From NCBI GenBank assembly GCA_046350935.1, contig JAXLZK010000016.1:11459-75458 (forward strand): a stretch of 64,000 nucleotides of DNA. The letters are read 5' to 3'. The position numbers and the translations under genes were made by a program. This document shows positions 25,274 through 33,880 of the stretch, piece after piece. Under the pieces are notes generated by a model that did no database searches, had not been told where the DNA came from, and saw only the letters and a list, made by a program, of their open reading frames with translations. This stretch comes from Nitrobium sp046350935 (lineage in GTDB: Bacteria > Nitrospirota > Thermodesulfovibrionia > Thermodesulfovibrionales > Dissulfurispiraceae). How positions within the stretch are numbered: the first letter of the stretch is position 1; every line of letters starts with the position of its first letter.

Positions 25274-26371
25274 GTGAAACTAGCGATTATCGGGCTTTCC
25301 AATTCGGGCAAAACAACGGTCTTTAACGCCCTGACCGGTCAGAACCTCGAAACCACGCTCTATCCGACAGTGAGCGGCGAACCGAACTACGGGACGGTAA
25401 AAGTCCCCGACGAGCGCATCGACCGGCTCGCCGAGGTGTTCAAGCCGAAGAAAATCACCTATGCGACGGTGGAATATATCGACTATGTCGGACTCACCAA
25501 GGGCGATATGACGCAGAACAGGAGGGTTTTCGACCTCATCAAGGACGTGGACGCCATCGTCCATGTGGTCAGGGATTTCAGCAATGACGCCGTAGCGCAC
25601 CCCCTGAACGAAGTGAACCCCCTCCGTGACATCGAGACGCTCGAAATGGAGCTCGTATTCGGCGATCTGGAATTCGTGGAGAAGAGGCTCGAAAGGATCG
25701 AGGAGGCTGCGAAAAAGGGCAAAAAGCCCAACGAGGCGGAAAAGAAACTCCTCCTCAAGTGCAGGGAGATCCTGGAAAAGGAAATCCCCCTGCGGAACGC
25801 CGGCTTCAGCGAGGAGGAGGAGAAATTGATGCGGCCCCTCCAATTCATTTCGACGAAGCCGGAAGTCATCGTCCTCAATACCGGTGAGGAGGACCTGAAC
25901 GCGGAGAGGTCCGCCTCCCTGCAGCAGGCGGTGGAAAAGTATGTCGACGAGAAGGGCATCGGAGAAACCACAAAGGTCGTGACCCTCTGCGGGAAGATCG
26001 AGATGGAAATCGCCCAGTTGAACGCCGAAGAGGCCCGCGTCTTTCTCGACGACCTGGGGATCGGAGAGCCCGCCCTGAACAAACTGATCCACCTCAGCTA
26101 CCGTCTGCTCGGCCTCGTTTCTTTTCTTACCAGCGGCGAGGACGAGGTGAGGGCCTGGACCATCACACGGGGCATGACCGCCCAAAAGGCGGCAGGCAAG
26201 ATCCATTCCGATATCGAAAGGGGCTTCATCAGAGCGGAAGTGGTACATTACGACGACTTTATCTCTTCGGGGGGCATGTCCGCCGCCCGGGACAAGGGGC
26301 TTTTCAGGTTGGAAGGGAAGACCTACGAGGTGAAGGACGGCGATATCATCAACTTCCGGTTCAACGTCTGA
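25274..26371 (+). CDS. ychF: YchF/Obg-like ATPase
   Basis: A 365-residue P-loop ATPase. G1 is GLSNSGKTT (residues 7-15), then a coiled-coil insert, the VIVLNTGEED motif that replaces NKxD in YchF, and a C-terminal TGS domain (KTYEVKDGDIINFRF). YchF prefers ATP over GTP and binds ribosomes. I use the GTG at 25274, preceded by AGGAGG and giving the family length; a TTG at 25244 would add ten residues. It overlaps the convergent aldolase-like gene by 11 bases. Confidence 0.9.
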   Translation: MKLAIIGLSNSGKTTVFNALTGQNLETTLYPTVSGEPNYGTVKVPDERIDRLAEVFKPKKITYATVEYIDYVGLTKGDMTQNRRVFDLIKDVDAIVHVVRDFSNDAVAHPLNEVNPLRDIETLEMELVFGDLEFVEKRLERIEEAAKKGKKPNEAEKKLLLKCREILEKEIPLRNAGFSEEEEKLMRPLQFISTKPEVIVLNTGEEDLNAERSASLQQAVEKYVDEKGIGETTKVVTLCGKIEMEIAQLNAEEARVFLDDLGIGEPALNKLIHLSYRLLGLVSFLTSGEDEVRAWTITRGMTAQKAAGKIHSDIERGFIRAEVVHYDDFISSGGMSAARDKGLFRLEGKTYEVKDGDIINFRFNV

Positions 26372-27611
26372 TCCGTTCCGGGCTCTCCCGGCGCGACCTG
26401 CAGGCCTTCGCGAGCAGGGCTCCGGCAAGGGAGAGGTATTCTTTCCTGCACGCGGCATCGATAGCGAGAAGCTGGGAGAACGGAGCCCGGAAGCTGCCGC
26501 TTCCCGATGTAAACACGCCGTGCCCGTAGACGATGGCGCCCTTCCCTTCCCGCATCGCTTCGGGAACCGTATGCATCAGGCCGGTGGGCCCTGTCCCGAT
26601 CTCCCCCGAAACCACCGGAACTCCCGAAATGTATCTCTTTTCCTTGCAGGTTTTGTGGCAGAGCGATCTGTCGCACCCCTCGTGCAGGCAGTGCATCGAC
26701 ATGATCACCGGGAATTTCGGATGGCCGTGGAGAATGGCGGTATGCCCTGTCTCGCGGTAGATGATCTTATGGGCCGACAGCTCGGAGGAGGCGGTGATGC
26801 CCACGGAGGAGGAGCCGTCGAGGGGGACCGCGTCGATGCAGCACTCCAGCTCGTCCATTGAGCTCCCCGTCTGGCTTATGTAGAGATTGTTGTTGAAGAT
26901 ATAGGAGATATTGCCGAAGAAGGAGTCCACGAGGCGGTATCCCACCACCGCCCTGCCCGCCTCCGCCAGCATTCTGATGATACCGTCCCCGTCTTCGGGA
27001 GGCGCATCCGCAAGGAGGGGAAGACGGGAGGACAAGGGAGACCCATCGACATATCCGAGCAACCTCCTGAACTGCCGGAGGAATGTCCCGTCGGGCTCTT
27101 TGGCGGCATCCGCACACTCCTCAAGATACGAAAGGCAGTCATAGAAATATTTGACAAAGGCGGAGAAACAGGTGGAGCTGAACGAGACGAACGCCTGCTC
27201 AGGAGTCACCACCCCGTAGGTGACGATGCCCCTGTCCCGCACCAGCACGGATTTCCTGCGGGAGAGCGCCCGCGCAATCTCTTCAGGCGAGAAGTCGTCC
27301 ACCACGGGGATATCGTGGAAAAAGGTGCGCGTCTCGCAATCCATGGGCACGATTTTTCCGTCCGCCGCGCGGGAGGGTTCGAAGCCGCGGAGCAGCTCGG
27401 CAATGATGCTCTTGTACGGCTCGTCCGGTTCGGCAAAGAGCAGGGAGTTGATGTTCATCAGGTCGAAAACCTTGCTGAGAGTCCTCACTTCGTCATCTTC
27501 GGGCCTGTTGGAGACCCGTTCGGCATCGAGGGCGAGAAAAACCGCCTTTTCACTCCGGGCGAGCCCCTGCTGCTCAAGCTTTTTCAGGTATTTGTGGATC
27601 AGATGCTCCAT
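26361..27611 (-). CDS. Two-domain class II aldolase/adducin-like protein
   Basis: A 416-residue protein. The C-terminal half is a class II aldolase fold with the zinc-ligand motif ILHGHPKFPV and a later YGHGVFTSGSG histidine; GNISYIFNNNLYISQTGSS is the substrate-loop region. The N-terminal half has a similar but weaker copy (SRRKSVLVRDRGIVTYG), so the gene looks like a duplicated aldolase domain. An unusual cysteine cluster follows the HxH motif (HCLHEGCDRSLCHKTC). Family enzymes split sugar phosphates or decarboxylate keto acids; the substrate here is unknown. It sits nine bases downstream of the aldehyde:ferredoxin oxidoreductase gene, so an aldehyde product could be passed on. Confidence 0.75.
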   Translation of the reverse strand: MEHLIHKYLKKLEQQGLARSEKAVFLALDAERVSNRPEDDEVRTLSKVFDLMNINSLLFAEPDEPYKSIIAELLRGFEPSRAADGKIVPMDCETRTFFHDIPVVDDFSPEEIARALSRRKSVLVRDRGIVTYGVVTPEQAFVSFSSTCFSAFVKYFYDCLSYLEECADAAKEPDGTFLRQFRRLLGYVDGSPLSSRLPLLADAPPEDGDGIIRMLAEAGRAVVGYRLVDSFFGNISYIFNNNLYISQTGSSMDELECCIDAVPLDGSSSVGITASSELSAHKIIYRETGHTAILHGHPKFPVIMSMHCLHEGCDRSLCHKTCKEKRYISGVPVVSGEIGTGPTGLMHTVPEAMREGKGAIVYGHGVFTSGSGSFRAPFSQLLAIDAACRKEYLSLAGALLAKACRSRRESPERIRR

Positions 27612-27619
27612 GGCGGGCC

Positions 27620-29320
27620 TCAGCTCCGGTAGCCTCTGATGCGGTAGTACTTCTCCCTCGCTTGCAGGAAAGCCTCCCTGTCGAGCGGTGCGATGCGCAC
27701 GTGGGCCCCCGAGGAGCCCTCTTCGGTGAAAAAACGGGGGGGGAGGTCGTCATGGGTTTCGTTGAAGCCGTTCGCCTCGTTCAGGCGCCTCTCCAGGTTC
27801 CAGATGCGCTCTCCTGTCCTGAGGAGGGACTGCACGTCATGCCGCTCCCCCGTGACCGCACTGACCGCCTTCGCGTACTCCTCGAGGCTCGCCGCAAAGA
27901 AGACGAACTTGCAGGCGGTGAGGGAGTCGATGACCGCGTTCAGATCCTCGGCGATTTTGATGATGCGCGCCTTCCCCTCGAAGGAGAACCTGTCCGTGGA
28001 GACAGGCTTCCGCAGGATCTCGTGGCTGATCGGATACGCCCGCAGGTGGCATCCTCCCCTGTTCGAGGTGGCGTAGGCGAGCGCCATGCCGTACGCTCCC
28101 CGCGGATCGTAGGCGGGAAGCTCGAGGCCCTTCACCGACATGCTCAACTCCGGCGCGCCCTGGGAGGTTGCATACCGCAGCGACCCCTCCGCCAGCGCCT
28201 CCCCGTCACCCTTCTCCCTGCAGCCGATGGCAACGAGCTTTTCGATCATCTCTCCAGGGGAGAGCATGCTTCCCCTGATCTCGGAGAAACAGGCGATGGT
28301 GGACGCGGCGCTTATGGTATCGAGGCCGTACTCGTTGCAGACGCGGTTCGCCTCGATGATCGCCGCCATATCTTCACAGTTGTTCAATGCCCCGAAATGG
28401 GAGACGGTCTCATATTCAGGAATGACCTCCCCTCCTGCTCCCACCTTTTTGCAAAGGATGGGGCAGCCGGCACACCCTGTTTTTTTCGCCTTGTAGTGGG
28501 TCTTCAGGGTGTATCCGGAGTACCGTGAGGCGTGGGGGAAGAGGGTCTTTTTGAAGTTGTCCGTCGGCTCCATTCTCCGGGCGTGAATGAGGTCCACAAG
28601 GGCCGCGGTCCCGAATTCCGAGAGGCCGAACTCTCCGAACACCGCCGGGGAGGTCCTCAGCAGCCGCATGATCTCCTCCCGCGCCGTCTTCAGCATATCG
28701 GGGCGTGCGACAGTCACCCCTCCCTCGCCCCTCACCCTGACGGCCTTCAGCCTCTTCGCCCCCATCACCGCCCCGAGCCCGCCTCTTCCTGCAAGGTAAT
28801 GGCCGTCGAAAACAATGGAGGCGAACCGGACCTTCCTCTCCCCGGCAATCCCTATCGCTGCAAACGACCCCTCCCCTCCCAGGCTTTCTCTGATTACGGA
28901 ATTATTTTTGCCGTACAAATGTGAGGCGTCTTCCAGTGTCACCGCGCCGTTCCGGATATCCAGGACCACCCACCGGTCCGAGGTTCCGGTGATCTCGATG
29001 CAATCGTATCCCGCCTTTTTCAGCTCGGTCCCGAAACGGCCTCCAACTGAGCAGTCGCATACCGTGCCGGTAAGGGGGGAGCGGGAGATCACCGACATTC
29101 TCCCCGAGGTGGGGGCCGCGGTGCCCACCAGGGGGCCGGTGGCAAAAATAAGGGGCATCTCGGGGTCGTCATAGGAGCGGGTGATGCGCTCCGCGATCAT
29201 CGCCATGCCGAAGCCCCTGCCCCCTATGAACTGCTCCCGCAACTCCTGAGGAGTGGGGTATGCTACTATTTCGCCGGTGCCGAGATCTACCCGTATACTT
29301 TTTCCCGCATAGCCTGCCAT
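27620..29320 (-). CDS. Aldehyde:ferredoxin oxidoreductase (tungsten enzyme family)
   Basis: A 566-residue AOR-family protein that oxidises aldehydes to acids with ferredoxin, using a bis-pterin tungsten cofactor and one 4Fe-4S cluster. The cluster motif is CAGCPILC, with the fourth cysteine likely in SLTACKFVFF. Other signatures: FIGGRGFGMAMI, GPLVGTAAPTSGR, AGRGGLGAVMGAKRLKA and ATSNRGGCHLRAY. I start it at the ATG at 29320; a GTG two codons earlier is possible. It is the first gene of a two-gene run with the aldolase-like gene. Marks an anaerobic metabolism. Confidence 0.93.
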   Translation of the reverse strand: MAGYAGKSIRVDLGTGEIVAYPTPQELREQFIGGRGFGMAMIAERITRSYDDPEMPLIFATGPLVGTAAPTSGRMSVISRSPLTGTVCDCSVGGRFGTELKKAGYDCIEITGTSDRWVVLDIRNGAVTLEDASHLYGKNNSVIRESLGGEGSFAAIGIAGERKVRFASIVFDGHYLAGRGGLGAVMGAKRLKAVRVRGEGGVTVARPDMLKTAREEIMRLLRTSPAVFGEFGLSEFGTAALVDLIHARRMEPTDNFKKTLFPHASRYSGYTLKTHYKAKKTGCAGCPILCKKVGAGGEVIPEYETVSHFGALNNCEDMAAIIEANRVCNEYGLDTISAASTIACFSEIRGSMLSPGEMIEKLVAIGCREKGDGEALAEGSLRYATSQGAPELSMSVKGLELPAYDPRGAYGMALAYATSNRGGCHLRAYPISHEILRKPVSTDRFSFEGKARIIKIAEDLNAVIDSLTACKFVFFAASLEEYAKAVSAVTGERHDVQSLLRTGERIWNLERRLNEANGFNETHDDLPPRFFTEEGSSGAHVRIAPLDREAFLQAREKYYRIRGYRS

Positions 29321-29392
29321 AAGCACCTATTGTAACATTTTCATCGCAGACAAACGGCAGAGGAGCGGCTCCGATCAGGTATAATAGAGCGC

Positions 29393-30769
29393 ATGGAAGC
29401 GGGAAGGGCGGACACGCCGCTAAAAATATTCTTTTCAGGGATCGGGGGCAGCGGAGTCTCCGCCATCGCCTGCTTCATGGCGGATAAGGGGCATGCGGTG
29501 GCCGGTTCGGACCGCGCGTTCGACACGAACCCGGAGCACCCTGTCCGCCGTCTCCTCATCTCGAAGAACATTACCCTTGTCTCCCAGGACGGAAACGGCC
29601 TCGACAGCTCCTTCGATTTCGCCGTTTTCAGCACTGCGGTGGAGCCGGACCAGCCCGAAATTAAAAGGGCTCGGGAGCTGGGCGTCCCCTTCAAGACGCG
29701 CCCCGGCTTTCTCGCCGAGCTGGTGGAGAAATTCAGGACGGTAGCCGTTGCGGGGACCAGCGGCAAATCCACCACGTCCGGAATGCTCGCCTTTCTCATG
29801 GAGCGTCTCGGCATGCGCCCCAACTTCATCGGGGGGGGCAGGGTCAAGCAGTTCAGGACCCCTTCCAATCCGGGCAACTCCCTTTCCGGGGATTCCTCCC
29901 GCCTCGTTATCGAGGCGTGCGAGTCCGACGGCTCCCTTGTCGACTACCGCCCGCGCCACAGCATCTTCCTCAATCTCGATATCGACCACCATACCGTCGA
30001 GGAGACGGCGGGAATGTTCGGAGCCCTGGCCTGCGCCACCTCAGAAACAGTGGTGATCAATGCGGATGATCCGCGCCTTGCGGGGATACCCTTCAAGAAC
30101 CCGATCCCCTTCTCCCTCCGGCGAGAGTCTTCTTACCGGCCTGAATCCGTTGTCTATGAGCCTTTCGGTGCGGAATTCTCGCTGAGAGGGCAGCGCTTCA
30201 GGCTCTCCCTGCCGGGTGAATACAACCTTTATAATGCTCTCGCCTGTATCGCCTTCCTTGCAGAGACCGGGTCCTCTCTGAAAGACCTCGCCGCCCTTCT
30301 CCCTGAATTCTCCGGCATCGAGAGGCGCTTCGATGTCCATCTGAACGACGGAAAGAGGCTCGTTCTGGACGATTACGCCCATAACCCACATAAGATTTCC
30401 TCTTTCATGAAGGCTGCGATGAAGGTTCGGGAAAGCGTCTGCTATATCTTCCAGCCCCACGGGTATGCCCCCACGAGAATGATGAAGGCGGAATATATAG
30501 AGGCCTTTTCCTCCCACCTGCGGCCTGTCGATCACCTGGTCCTGCTCCCCATCTTCTATGCGGGCGGGACCGTGAGCAGGGATATCTCCAGCCATGACCT
30601 GGCGGCAGGGATCAAAGCCTCCGGGAAATCGGTGGAAGTGGTGGAAGAGCGGTCCGCCGTTCTGGAGAGGCTTTGCGAGCGGGAAGCTTACTGCGTCCTC
30701 GGTGCGCGGGATGAAACCCTGGCGGATTTCGCCCGCGAAATAGCGGCGAAAATCGCGTCCTGTTCTTGA
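29393..30769 (+). CDS. MurC-like Mur ligase
   Basis: A 458-residue three-domain Mur ligase. The N-terminal Rossmann motif FSGIGGSGVSAIA and the ATP site VAVAGTSGKSTTSGML are clear. The C-terminal motif reads LDDYAHNPHKISSF, whereas MurC has DDYGHHPTE, and FQPHGYAPTRMMK stands where MurC has QPHRYTRT. It is not in a cell-wall cluster. So it could be a divergent MurC, an Mpl-like murein peptide ligase, or a ligase for another polymer. The ATG has no ribosome site, and TATAAT lies only seven bases upstream. Its stop codon lies inside the tRNA-Val promoter. Confidence 0.75.
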   Translation: MEAGRADTPLKIFFSGIGGSGVSAIACFMADKGHAVAGSDRAFDTNPEHPVRRLLISKNITLVSQDGNGLDSSFDFAVFSTAVEPDQPEIKRARELGVPFKTRPGFLAELVEKFRTVAVAGTSGKSTTSGMLAFLMERLGMRPNFIGGGRVKQFRTPSNPGNSLSGDSSRLVIEACESDGSLVDYRPRHSIFLNLDIDHHTVEETAGMFGALACATSETVVINADDPRLAGIPFKNPIPFSLRRESSYRPESVVYEPFGAEFSLRGQRFRLSLPGEYNLYNALACIAFLAETGSSLKDLAALLPEFSGIERRFDVHLNDGKRLVLDDYAHNPHKISSFMKAAMKVRESVCYIFQPHGYAPTRMMKAEYIEAFSSHLRPVDHLVLLPIFYAGGTVSRDISSHDLAAGIKASGKSVEVVEERSAVLERLCEREAYCVLGARDETLADFAREIAAKIASCS

Positions 30770-30795
30770 CAAAAAGGGCCGTTTTCGGTTTTAAT
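30766..30795 (+). promoter_or_regulatory. Promoter of tRNA-Val, overlapping the mur-like stop codon
   Basis: TTGACA (30766-30771), 18-base spacer, TTTAAT (30790-30795). The TGA stop of the ligase gene at 30767-30769 is part of the -35 box. Confidence 0.65.
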
Positions 30796-30813
30796 GATAT
30801 GATACTTTTTGGA

Positions 30814-30888
30814 AGGCGCGTAGCTCAGTGGGAGAGCGCTACCTTGACACGGTAGAGGTCAGGGGTTCGATACCCCTCGTGCCTACCA
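30814..30888 (+). tRNA. tRNA-Val (anticodon GAC)
   Basis: Acceptor AGGCGCG (30814-30820) pairs with CGTGCCT (30878-30884). The D arm is GCTC..GAGC, the anticodon loop CTTGACACG gives GAC, the T arm has GGTTCGATACC, and CCA is encoded at 30886-30888. Confidence 0.96.
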
Positions 30889-30926
30889 TACAAAATCGAA
30901 GAGCTGTACTGCGGAAGCAGCGTGCA

Positions 30927-30960
30927 AACCGTGTACGAGCATCGCGTACACGGTTTTTTA
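30927..30960 (+). terminator. Intrinsic terminator of tRNA-Val
   Basis: AACCGTGTACG pairs with CGTACACGGTT (11 bp, 7-base loop), followed by TTTTT. Confidence 0.92.
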
Positions 30961-30973
30961 TTGTTTCCACCCC

Positions 30974-31441
30974 TTACAGCCTCCCTCCATGCCCGGCCCA
31001 TACCCCAACCCCGATCGCCAGCAGGCTTGCTCCGAGGACTACCCAGTGGAATGCCGTAAGCTTGAAAAAGACTTTTTCCGTATCCCTCTGGGTCTCTCCG
31101 CGGAACAGGATTTTAAACAGCCTGCCCTCGAAAAGCAGCACCAGCACATAAAATACCCACACGATAAGCATGATCGTGGGGCCGATCCCCGGCCCGGTAA
31201 AGAGGAGCCTCCCTTCACCGGTAAGGGAGAGCAGCCAAATGCCGGTGGCGCCCACAATCGCCACGCAGATTTTTGCGGTCTTCGCAAAGCGATGCTCCAC
31301 TCCCTGAAAAAAGAGCACCTTTTCCAAAGAGCCTTCCATTCTCATGATCATAGGGAACACAATGATGGTTACAAAGGCGACCCCGCCTATCCAGATGACC
31401 ACCCCCAGTACATGCAGTGCAAGCAAAAGCGGCATAAGCAT
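30974..31441 (-). CDS. CopD-like four-helix membrane protein
   Basis: A 155-residue integral membrane protein with four predicted transmembrane helices (starting about residues 3, 50, 85 and 130). The N-terminus MLMPLLLALHVLGVVIWIGGVAFVTIIVFP, with a histidine and a W-x-G-G, resembles the CopD/DUF2269 group. CopD proteins are linked to copper uptake, but the small stand-alone members have no proven role. It has AGGAGGAGAT before the start and no obvious partner. Confidence 0.7.
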   Translation of the reverse strand: MLMPLLLALHVLGVVIWIGGVAFVTIIVFPMIMRMEGSLEKVLFFQGVEHRFAKTAKICVAIVGATGIWLLSLTGEGRLLFTGPGIGPTIMLIVWVFYVLVLLFEGRLFKILFRGETQRDTEKVFFKLTAFHWVVLGASLLAIGVGVWAGHGGRL

Positions 31442-31746
31442 ACGTATCTCCTCCTCTTAAGTCTATAGGTAAATCGTATAAGGTTCTCTTCACTGGATCG
31501 TTTTCGTCCCTTCCTCACTATAATCAATGAGCAGTTGCCATAGCAACCATTTTTCCCTTGTACCTCATTCCGCCTGTATGAAATGTCCTGCACCATAAAC
31601 CATACGTTTCCATAGTGCTTGCTATTCCCTACACTGCCTGCCCTCTGCCCTGTGTAGGAAATACCCTTCACTTTCGCGTTTTTTTTCATCTCCGGCATGG
31701 TGCGTCTCGGCTTTATTGTTTTATTTTTCAACCGATTACCATATGC
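31442..31746. other. Intergenic region, no gene seen
   Basis: About 300 AT-richer bases between the CopD-like gene and the sigma-54 promoter. An NtrC-type activator would need upstream binding sites here; I see no perfect long palindrome by eye. Confidence 0.4.
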
Positions 31747-31762
31747 TGGCACACCCCTTGCT
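31747..31762 (+). promoter_or_regulatory. Sigma-54 (RpoN) promoter
   Basis: TGGCAC (31747-31752), five bases, TTGCT (31758-31762): the -24 GG and -12 GC are exactly spaced and the site is preceded by C, matching YTGGCAC-N5-TTGCW. It lies 54 bases before the beta-helix gene start and in the same direction. Confidence 0.8.
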
Positions 31763-31815
31763 CAAAGGCACCGGTTATAAAAACCGGAATCACGCACAAC
31801 AGCAAGGAGGAAATG

Positions 31816-33534
31816 ATGAAGAAGTCTTTATTGGGCTGGGTGTTCTTTCTCAGTCTTCTGCTTTCTTTTCCCGCGGAGAGAGTCCATGCAGCATACGATA
31901 TGGGGACAAAGGAGATGGCGACCGGAGCAGGAGTGGCCGCGGTAGAAAAACCCGCTCGCGCCAAAACGGTAAACCTTACGGCCCCGGCCACCCTGAACCA
32001 GTCGGATACGGAGTATGTGCTCCAGAACGATATCATAGCCAACGGGACCGCCTTTACCATCCAGGGCTCCAATATCACCCTGAACCTGAACGGCCATACC
32101 ATCGTCTATCTGAACCGGAATGCCTCCCAGGCATACGGCGTCTACATCGATGGCGCGTCACGGAGCAATATCGCCATTGTGAACGGCAAGATAACACAGG
32201 GCAACGGTAGCTGCAGCGGGCAGTCCGGAGTGGGAAAAAACTGCAACCCCATTTATGCATTCGAGACCTTCGGTATCGAAATCGGCGGACTCGAAATCTC
32301 CTATCGCGCCGACAACACCCACGGGGTCTTCCTCCACTGGGGGAAAGCGGCCCATATCCACCATACCTCCGTCCAGGACAGCGGCACTGTGGTGACAGAC
32401 AGGCATCAGGGCATCGATGCGATCCGGGCGGGAAATCTTTCCGGCTCCCGCGTGCACCATACCACCGTCAAGACGAGACAGGTAGGCATCCGGGTTGGGA
32501 CCGGCAGCGAGATCAACAACAACGAGGTCACCATCAACAGCCAGGTCACCAACTCCGTCGGTCTCTCGATACAGTCAGGCTCCGTACATCACAACAAGGT
32601 CTATGGAAGCGGCGTGCACCCCATCGGCATCTGGCCCGATCATGATGCAAAGGTCTATTCCAACTACGTGGAATCGCAGAGCACCAGGAGCGGCGCCGAG
32701 TACGGCGACACGGGCTCCGCCTGCCTGCGGATGACCTGGGGTACGGGCAACAACTCCGAGATCATGTACAACACCTTCATTGTCAATGCTTCGGCCAACT
32801 ACAACGGCACCGGGTTCAACAGTTGGGGTAGGGCTCTCTTCGTGGGACTCCCCGAAGCCTCTCTGAAGGCGGACATCCACGATAACGTGATCATCGCCAC
32901 CAACAACGACGGAAAGGGGAAGGCCGCCGGTATCGCGGTGGTCACCAATAATGTCTCTTCGGGGCTGGTCTTCCGGAACAACCGGGTGGAGAGCAACTGG
33001 GCCAACGTCCTGCTGGCCGACGACTATGGCTATGCGGACGGCTATGCGAAGTTCATCGACAACACCTTCGTGAAAAGGGACAACTACTCCTCGTACAAGA
33101 CGGTGAGGAGCGAGTACTCCTCCCGCCCGAGCACCGGGGTCTTCACCGGCAACACCATGGAGAACGGAGCCTCCCTGGAGAATGTCGACCTCGAATTCTC
33201 CGGGACCGGCAAGAAGGACATCCTCGTGTACTGGCATCTCGGGGTGGCGGTAAAGAACAGTGGGGGTGCAGTCCTGAGCGGGTCAGCCGTCTCGGTGAAG
33301 GACAGCACGGGCAAGGTGGTCTACAGCGGGCAGACGGACGCCAACGGAAGCATCACCGCCGACGTGCTGCAGTTTGAGGACAGCAATCTGTCCGGAGGCA
33401 GCGTGGTGAGCAGGGAGGTGAAGACCGTCAACACTCCCCATACCATTACCGTGAGCAGGGACGGACTGACCGCAACCAGGAGCGTCACCGTCAATGCCAA
33501 TATGACCGTCGAGATGACGCTGGGCGCTGTCTGA
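31816..33534 (+). CDS. Exported right-handed parallel beta-helix protein
   Basis: A 572-residue protein. Signal peptide at residues 1-24 (KKSLLGWVFFLSLLLSFPAERVHA). Residues about 50-460 are a run of short repeats rich in N and G (NGHTI, HHTSVQDSG, HHTTVKT, INNNEV, VHHNKVYGSG, IHDNVIIATNN, FRNNRVESN), typical of pectate-lyase-like beta-helices that bind or cut polysaccharide. The last 110 residues form a beta-sandwich (DILVYWHLGVAVKNSGGAVLSGSAVSV), like carboxypeptidase-regulatory or big domains. I start at the second ATG (31816), five bases after AAGGAGG. A sigma-54 promoter drives it. It is a plausible type II secretion substrate. Confidence 0.82.
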   Translation: MKKSLLGWVFFLSLLLSFPAERVHAAYDMGTKEMATGAGVAAVEKPARAKTVNLTAPATLNQSDTEYVLQNDIIANGTAFTIQGSNITLNLNGHTIVYLNRNASQAYGVYIDGASRSNIAIVNGKITQGNGSCSGQSGVGKNCNPIYAFETFGIEIGGLEISYRADNTHGVFLHWGKAAHIHHTSVQDSGTVVTDRHQGIDAIRAGNLSGSRVHHTTVKTRQVGIRVGTGSEINNNEVTINSQVTNSVGLSIQSGSVHHNKVYGSGVHPIGIWPDHDAKVYSNYVESQSTRSGAEYGDTGSACLRMTWGTGNNSEIMYNTFIVNASANYNGTGFNSWGRALFVGLPEASLKADIHDNVIIATNNDGKGKAAGIAVVTNNVSSGLVFRNNRVESNWANVLLADDYGYADGYAKFIDNTFVKRDNYSSYKTVRSEYSSRPSTGVFTGNTMENGASLENVDLEFSGTGKKDILVYWHLGVAVKNSGGAVLSGSAVSVKDSTGKVVYSGQTDANGSITADVLQFEDSNLSGGSVVSREVKTVNTPHTITVSRDGLTATRSVTVNANMTVEMTLGAV

Positions 33535-33614
33535 ACGCCCGGCGCCGCGGCTGAAAAATGACAACCCCGGCTTACGATAGAAGCCCCTCAGGCAGAAAAA
33601 AAGGAGAGGAAGAC

Positions 33615-33829
33615 ATGAGAAAAGCGTTTTTCACCGGAATAACGCTCCTTATGCTCCTCTTCCTTCTTCGCTCTCCGGCATCCGCCCTGAGGAGGTCCTC
33701 CTCATGTGCAGAAGCTCAAGGATGAGGGTGTCAGTCACTACCGTCAGCGGGCAGTATGCCGTTGACGACGTCGTTACGCGTGATCAGATGGCTGCTCTCC
33801 TTTCGAGGGCCTTTCTGGGAATGAGCTGA
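33615..33829 (+). pseudogene. Broken SLH-type exported protein remnant
   Basis: From the ATG at 33615 (AAGGAGAGGAAGAC upstream) comes a good signal peptide (MRKAFFTGITLLMLLFLLRS, then PASA), then a stop after 36 codons. The neighbouring frame then encodes VDDVVTRDQMAALLSRAFLGMS, the closing motif of S-layer-homology-type domains (VTRxQMAxxLxRAF.GM), ending at 33829. So the front and the very end of a surface protein are left with the middle deleted and the frame lost. It follows the beta-helix gene in the same direction and may share its transcript. Confidence 0.6.
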
Positions 33830-33880
33830 TTGCTTTTATCCTTTCTTTTCATGATAGGATAGGTGCGTCAGGAGGGCGCC

